Below are positions 6,219-10,146 of a stretch of 10,146 nt of DNA, piece after piece (within the stretch, counting starts at the first letter, position 1; each line of letters opens with the position of its first letter). The notes beneath the pieces are model-generated. The model was not told the DNA's origin. It searched no databases and worked only from the letters and a program-made list of their open reading frames with translations. The stretch is taken from NCBI GenBank assembly GCA_013361595.1, contig JABFXT010000406.1, forward strand, positions 1 to 10,146, given 5' to 3'. The stretch comes from Nocardia sp. (GTDB taxonomy: Bacteria > Actinomycetota > Actinomycetes > Mycobacteriales > Mycobacteriaceae). The translations under genes and the position numbers were made by a program.

Positions 6219-6857
6219 ATGGGAAGGCCACCGAGGCACGACGCCGACCGGCTTCTGGACGCCGCCGCCGAACTCCTGGCCGGAGGCGGACCGGCCGCTG
6301 TCACCATGTCGGGAGTGGCCAGAGCCGCCGGCGCACCGAGCGGGTCGGTATATCACCGCTTCCCGGATCGCCCTGCGCTACTGGCCGCGCTGTGGTCACG
6401 CGCGCTACGGGGATTCCACGACGAACTCTTCCCCGCGCTGAGTCTCGGGGAACCGCAAGAGGCGATCCGCCGCGGTGCCCGTGCGAGTCTCGAATGGGCG
6501 CGGCGCAATTCCCGCGAAGCGCATGTCCTGCTCGCCGGAGCAAAAGAGCTGGATGAGCAGAACTGGAGTGCGCAGGCCCGCAGGGCCAACGCGCGAGACA
6601 ACGCCGCGCTGCACAACGCCCTGAGGTCCCTGGTCGAGAACGGCGACGATACCTCCCCCGAAGCGGCCGACCGGGCACTCCTCGCGGTGGTCGACCTGCC
6701 CTACGCCATGGTCAAGCGATATCTGAGTACGGGCCGGCAGATCCCGGACTACGCGCCCGAGCTCGCCGAGCGGGCGGCGGCAGCCCTGTTCGCTACGAGG
6801 CGAAGCCGGACAACCGACACCCCCGCGACGTACCACAGCAACGAAACCGCGCAATAG
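6219..6857 (+). CDS. TetR/AcrR-family regulator of the SRPBCC gene
   Basis: A 212-aa repressor. The N-terminal domain starts almost at residue 1: GRPPRHDADRLLDAAAELLAGGG, then the helix-turn-helix TMSGVARAAGAPSGSVYHRFPDRPALLAAL (about 28-57), with SVYHRF as recognition helix. The ligand-binding half (60-190) has EAIRRGARASLEWARRN, HVLLAGAKELD and DLPYAMVKRYL, followed by a disordered Arg/Thr-rich tail. It diverges from the SRPBCC gene across two matching operators, so it most likely represses both that gene and itself. A hydrophobic effector that is also the SRPBCC ligand is an appealing but unproven idea. The ATG at 6219 is the only possible start in this frame. Confidence 0.93.
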   Translation: MGRPPRHDADRLLDAAAELLAGGGPAAVTMSGVARAAGAPSGSVYHRFPDRPALLAALWSRALRGFHDELFPALSLGEPQEAIRRGARASLEWARRNSREAHVLLAGAKELDEQNWSAQARRANARDNAALHNALRSLVENGDDTSPEAADRALLAVVDLPYAMVKRYLSTGRQIPDYAPELAERAAAALFATRRSRTTDTPATYHSNETAQ

Positions 6858-6863
6858 AGCAAT

Positions 6864-6880
6864 CGGCTCCGGAGTAGCCG
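6864..6880 (+). terminator. Short hairpin after tetR
   Basis: CGGCT (6864-6868) and AGCCG (6876-6880) can pair over a 7-nt loop, beginning 7 nt after the tetR stop. With five base pairs and no U-run, it is a weak candidate terminator. Confidence 0.25.
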
Positions 6881-7140
6881 CCGGGTCGCCGACGTGACAG
6901 GCTCGAGACCGGCGGCCGACACCCGATCCGCAGGCAGTTCGCGATGGTGGTTCGAGCGGGTGTCGCCGGGCGCCGTCCTCACCTCGGCAATCCGTTCACC
7001 GCGATCCGACGGAGACTGTCGGCGAGAATGTTCGCCGACGGGCTCAGCGCCCGGGCGGCCGCGGCTGGTGATCCCGACCCTGTGCCCGATCGAGTCGAGC
7101 TGACCGGGGGTCCGAAGACGGCCGTCGTCTCGGCCGATCA
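6881..7140. other. No recognisable gene; probably decayed DNA
   Basis: Several frames are open for 60-130 codons on both strands, but none reads like a protein family. The + frame from 6944 (with NPFTAIRRRLSARMFADGLSARAAAA) is the most protein-like, yet it has no ribosome-binding sequence and runs into the oxidoreductase remnant out of frame. The missing N-terminal half of that remnant (an FAD-binding GxGxxG and following strands) should lie here and was looked for but not found. It has been deleted or scrambled. Confidence 0.4.
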
Positions 7141-7659
7141 GGCTCGGCAACCATCGTCGGCGCGGGCTTCACCGGTCTGGAAGTCGCCACCGAGTTGGTC
7201 GGGCGGCTCGCCGATCCGGCGCTTGCCGCCGAGTCGGCCGGTCCACCCCGGGTCGTTCTGGCCGAGCGTGCCGAGACCGTCGCTCCGGATCTCGGGCCCG
7301 GCCCACGCCCGGCGATCGAAGAGGCATTGGCGAAGCTGGGCGTCGAGGTCCGGCTCGGCCGGAGCATCGCATCGGTGAACCGGGTCTCGTCCGGTTCACC
7401 GACGGTTCCGGGCAAGTACGCCGGTTACCACGCCGCCGACGACCTGCTGGGTCTTCCGCTTGCCTCGTTCACCCCCGCCCCCTACGCAATGTGTGTCGAC
7501 CTCGGCGCGGCCGGAGCGGTATCGACCAGCGGCTGGGAACGCACCGTGGTCAGCACCGGGGATGCGGCGAAGCAGCGCAAGACGACCACGAACCGGGAGC
7601 GGATCCATCCCCGCTCGGCGATGCCGCGGAACTCCTGCGGGTCGCCGATTATCAGGTCG
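7141..7659 (+). pseudogene. Decayed FAD/NAD(P)-dependent oxidoreductase (NDH-2-like)
   Basis: Family features are plain but broken. ATIVGAGFTGLEVATELVGRL is the internal NAD(P)-binding GxGxxG segment. PRVVLAERAETVAPDLGPGPRP, AIEEALAKLGVEVRLG and SIASV follow. In the next frame VRFTDGSG (about 7387-7410) continues the protein. Then about 80-90 residues, including the usual AGD flavin motif, are missing. The sequence resumes in the first frame with GKYAGYHAADDLLGLPLASF, CVDLGAAGAVSTSGWERTV and RIHP. Near CCCC (7609-7612) one C appears lost, and the end (PLGDAAELLRVADYQV) is in the third frame. The N-terminal FAD-binding half is absent. At least two frameshifts, one internal deletion and one 5' truncation leave no working enzyme. 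Intact relatives are flavoproteins that oxidise NAD(P)H. Confidence 0.85.
7372..7402. repeat. Perfect 12+12 bp inverted repeat inside the pseudogene
   Basis: TCGGTGAACCGG (7372-7383) and CCGGTTCACCGA (7391-7402) are perfect inverted arms around GTCTCGT. The repeat lies at the point where the oxidoreductase reading frame shifts and just before its internal deletion (junction near 7406-7412). The right arm encodes the family-like VRFTDGSG in one frame, so the structure seems built partly from original coding sequence. Confidence 0.8.
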
Positions 7660-7745
7660 GAGTGCGGCCTCCGCCGCCGAGATCTGATTCCGGCCGTCGG
7701 GAAGGGCGGACCGCGCCGGACCCATCATCAGTAGGAAGTCCGGAA

Positions 7746-7773
7746 CGCCGCCGGGCGAGTGGGCCCGGCGGCG
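7746..7773 (-). terminator. Strong GC hairpin after the membrane-protein gene
   Basis: CGCCGCCGGGC (7746-7756) and GCCCGGCGGCG (7763-7773) are perfect 11-bp arms around GAGTGG. On the minus strand it begins 17 nt after the stop of the 155-aa gene. It is the best-formed terminator-like stem in the window. It lacks a U-tract but is symmetrical, so it could also stop transcription arriving from the pseudogene. Confidence 0.7.
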
Positions 7774-7790
7774 GGCTGGCCGGGTGTCGG

Positions 7791-8258
7791 TCAGTCCTGC
7801 TCGAACAAGTGGTCGTAGCCGATTGCGAAGCTGTTGTCGGAGGGGTCGACAACCGCGTGGAGCCGGTCACCGATCAGCGGACGGGGGATACCGGCCGGTA
7901 CTTCGCAGTCGGCCTTGAACGTATCGAAACCGGGGCCACTGATACGCACCCTGAGTTCGGCGACATCCGGGTTCTCACCACCCTCACGTATCCGGACTGC
8001 GAGGATCTCCGCCGTCGAAACGACCCCGACGGCCCGGAATCGCTTCGCGTTCCACCTTTCCCCGTAGGTGGTCACCGCAATGGCGACGCCGATCGGGAAA
8101 GTGATGATCGCCGGGCACAACCCGTTCCACAACGAATCACTGGTCAACGCGATAACAGGCCCCGACAACATCAGGCCGACCGCGATCGAGTACGTGAACA
8201 CCTGGGCAACAGGGCCGATGAGTTCGACTTGCCTCGGTTCTCTGTCGCTACCGGACAC
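7791..8258 (-). CDS. Small two-TM membrane protein, unknown function
   Basis: A 155-aa protein I cannot place in a named family. After a short polar N-terminus come two hydrophobic segments, VAQVFTYSIAVGLMLSGPVIAL (about 17-38) and CPAIITFPIGVAIAVTTYG (about 48-66). A soluble domain follows: VVSTAEILAVRIREG, ELRVRISGPGF and PRPLIGDRLHAVVDPSDNSFAI, predicted as a small beta barrel. The phrase G..L.VVDPSDN.FA recurs in actinobacterial membrane proteins that carry a short beta domain after paired helices. The soluble part is probably cytoplasmic. The only start in this frame is GTG 8258. It has no Shine-Dalgarno but lies 6 nt after TATGAT, which suggests a leaderless message. A strong hairpin follows. 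Its neighbours give no functional hint. Confidence 0.75.
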   Translation of the reverse strand: MSGSDREPRQVELIGPVAQVFTYSIAVGLMLSGPVIALTSDSLWNGLCPAIITFPIGVAIAVTTYGERWNAKRFRAVGVVSTAEILAVRIREGGENPDVAELRVRISGPGFDTFKADCEVPAGIPRPLIGDRLHAVVDPSDNSFAIGYDHLFEQD

Positions 8259-8270
8259 TTCGACATCATA
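8259..8270 (-). promoter_or_regulatory. Candidate leaderless promoter of the membrane protein
   Basis: On the minus strand, TATGAT (8270 to 8265), a near-perfect -10 box, is followed by 6 nt (GTCGAA) and the GTG start at 8258. Just upstream a 14-bp dyad, CGGGA-CCGC-TCCCG (8275-8288), lies in the -10/-35 spacer region and could be an operator. No -35 consensus was seen. Confidence 0.5.
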
Positions 8271-8402
8271 GTGACGGGACCGCTCCCGGATGGCGTAATC
8301 CCGCCCCGGCCCCGCACTGCCCGTCCCACCAGAAGCCGCACCGCCGGCAGCTGTCGCGACGTGACCGCTCTACCGGTGTGTTCGTAAACTACTCGAGGCC
8401 CG

Positions 8403-8416
8403 GGCACATCGGTGCC
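8403..8416 (-). terminator. Weak hairpin downstream of the SDR gene
   Basis: GGCAC (8403-8407) and GTGCC (8412-8416) pair over ATCG, about 50 nt beyond the SDR stop. Nearer the stop, GGAC-GGCG-GTCC (8435-8446) gives an even shorter stem. Either could end the SDR transcript, but both are small. Apart from these, the 209 bp between the two genes (8259-8467) holds only the promoter of the membrane-protein gene. Confidence 0.25.
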
Positions 8417-8467
8417 GGCGTCTACACACATCCTGGACGGCGGTCCGCCCAGCTCTCACCTATCTGA

Positions 8468-9400
<933 letters not shown>

Positions 9401-9417
9401 TCAGATCACTCGCCGCG

Positions 9418-9858
9418 CTACGAAGGGCTCGGCGGGCGGCCGGTCACCGCAGTACGATCCCGAGGTCTGGAAAGGCTCTGGTCACCGGAGGTCCGTGCGG
9501 GCGGGTGGACAGCGGCTTCCATGAGTGTGTCGAGCACCTGCCGGGACCCCTGGAGCTGGGTTATGGCGTGATCGATCCGAGCGTGTTCCCGGCGCAACTG
9601 GGCGATCATCCCCGGGCACGGTGACGGCACGAGTTCTTCGCCGTCGCCGTGGACGCAGTGCAGAATCCTGGCGATGACGGTAGTCGTCAGTCCTGCGGCG
9701 AGTAACCGCCGGATATGCGCCACCGTGGCGATGTCGGACTCGGCGTAGTCGCGGTAGCCGTTGGAGCGACGAGCCGGGCGGAGCAGACCCTGGTCCTCGT
9801 AGTACCGCAGCAGTCGCTCGTTCACACCGGTAGCACGTGCCAGGGCGCCGATTCGCAC
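9418..9858 (-). CDS. MerR-family transcriptional regulator
   Basis: 146 aa from the GTG at 9858. Residues 1-70 are a MerR winged-helix domain: RIGALARATGVNERLLRYYEDQGLLRPARRSNGYRDY, then ESDIATVAHIRRLLAAGLTTTVIARIL. A dimer helix follows (CPGMIAQLRREHARIDHAITQLQGSRQVLDTLM), then a short Pro/Arg-rich tail. Two Cys (in HCVHGDGEE and SPCPGM) are spaced as in many small-molecule- or stress-sensing actinobacterial MerR proteins. They do not form the metal-binding set of MerR or CueR. The start is chosen because GGGAGG (complement of 9864-9869) stands 5 nt before this GTG and the fold begins at once. An upstream start at 9891 would lie inside the promoter dyad. It diverges from a second SDR gene across a MerR-type promoter and most likely activates that gene. 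Confidence 0.92.
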   Translation of the reverse strand: MRIGALARATGVNERLLRYYEDQGLLRPARRSNGYRDYAESDIATVAHIRRLLAAGLTTTVIARILHCVHGDGEELVPSPCPGMIAQLRREHARIDHAITQLQGSRQVLDTLMEAAVHPPARTSGDQSLSRPRDRTAVTGRPPSPS

Positions 9859-9878
9859 GGTGGCCTCCCTCGTCGGAC

Positions 9879-9910
9879 TTGACCTTCTCACTGATGTGAG
9901 ACTTTAGCCT
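9879..9910 (+). promoter_or_regulatory. MerR-type promoter with over-long spacer and dyad
   Basis: TTGACC (9879-9884) is a good -35. TTAGCC (9904-9909) or TAGCCT (9905-9910) is the -10, giving a 19- or 20-bp spacer instead of 17. Within the spacer TCTCAC (9886-9891) and GTGAGA (9896-9901) form a dyad around TGAT, centred within about 1 bp of the spacer centre. This is the standard layout at which MerR proteins untwist DNA to activate. It drives the + strand SDR at 9948 and overlaps the region where merR transcription must begin, which suggests autoregulation. Confidence 0.8.
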
Positions 9911-9947
9911 CCCTTCGTACCCAACAGAGGAACCGAAGGAGTCAGTG

Positions 9948-10146
9948 ATGGCAGGTGTGGTGATCATCGGAGCCGGGCCGGGAATCGGTCTGGCCGTCGC
10001 CCGGCGTTTCGCGCGCGAGGGAATGCCGATCGCCGGGATCGCTCGATCGGAGGCCACTTTGCGGGCCCTGGCGGCCGAACCTCTCGAGGCACCCATTGCC
10101 ACCTTTGCGGCGGACTGTACCGACGAGATCGCGCATCGCGACGCGC
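9948..10146 (+). CDS. SDR-family oxidoreductase, N-terminal part (runs off the window)
   Basis: The first 66 residues of a Rossmann-fold protein, cut by the window edge. MAGVVIIGAGPGIG is beta1 plus a GxxPGIG nucleotide-binding turn (the GAGPGIG variant of TGxxxGIG). LAVARRFAREGMPIAGIARS follows, with Arg after beta2 suggesting NADP(H), and then a DCTDE stretch in the place of the usual D-V near beta3. GAAGGAG (9935-9941) stands 6 nt before the ATG and is the best ribosome-binding sequence in the window. The active-site Ser/Tyr/Lys lie beyond the edge, so function is not confirmed. Control by the divergent MerR protein is likely. Confidence 0.88.
   Translation, partial: MAGVVIIGAGPGIGLAVARRFAREGMPIAGIARSEATLRALAAEPLEAPIATFAADCTDEIAHRDA

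Noticed and set aside
7747..7772. The GC stem considered as a terminator of the oxidoreductase pseudogene only
   Set aside because: It lies closer to the stop of the minus-strand membrane-protein gene, which is intact. Assignment to that gene is preferred, though it may serve both.
7491..8387. A 298-codon plus-strand frame covering the pseudogene end and the membrane-protein gene
   Set aside because: Only its first part (about 7600-7659) carries the oxidoreductase C-terminus. The rest is antisense to the two-TM protein and crosses a strong hairpin.

Overview
The window is GC-rich actinobacterial DNA, probably from Nocardia or a close relative. The reasons are the strong C/G preference at third codon positions, the frequent GTG starts, the abundance of TetR and MerR regulators, SDRs and DHA2-type exporters, and several genes that seem to start without a Shine-Dalgarno sequence. 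The genus is inferred from style, not proven. No RNA genes, IS elements, CRISPR arrays or attachment sites were found.

Layout. (1) 1-1776: a TetR regulator (130-735, +) and the alpha/beta-hydrolase it probably controls (812-1705, +). A perfect 8+8 bp dyad lies between them, and a long 67-nt imperfect hairpin follows the hydrolase. (2) 1702-3814: a scarred segment. A LuxR/LAL-type regulator is reduced to its P-loop and Walker B pieces (1702-2085) and is joined directly to a long unrecognised protein of about 537 aa (2109-3722, +). A short stub after it begins with a TAATG stop-start overlap and is soon lost into the convergent MFS gene. (3) 3815-6857: a DHA2-family 14-TM drug exporter (3815-5380, -), an SRPBCC-fold protein (5526-6056, -) and a divergent TetR regulator (6219-6857, +). 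The 162-bp divergent gap holds two operators of the same design, TAGAG-N6-CTCTA, with centres 24 bp apart. The second contains the likely -10 box of the apparently leaderless tetR. (4) 6858-7740: a decayed FAD/NAD(P) oxidoreductase with frameshifts, an internal deletion and a 12+12 bp hairpin beside the deletion. (5) 7746-10146: a small two-TM membrane protein (7791-8258, -), a classical SDR (8468-9265, -), a MerR regulator (9418-9858, -) and the start of a divergent second SDR (9948 to the window edge, +). The merR/SDR gap has a textbook MerR promoter: a -35 and a -10 separated by 19-20 bp with a dyad in the spacer.

The genes form small independent regulator-target modules (TetR/hydrolase, TetR/SRPBCC, MerR/SDR) separated by two gene graveyards. 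This looks like accessory chromosome with small-molecule response functions. No multi-gene defence or biosynthetic system is visible. The most novel item is the unrecognised 537-aa protein and the way it abuts a broken regulator.
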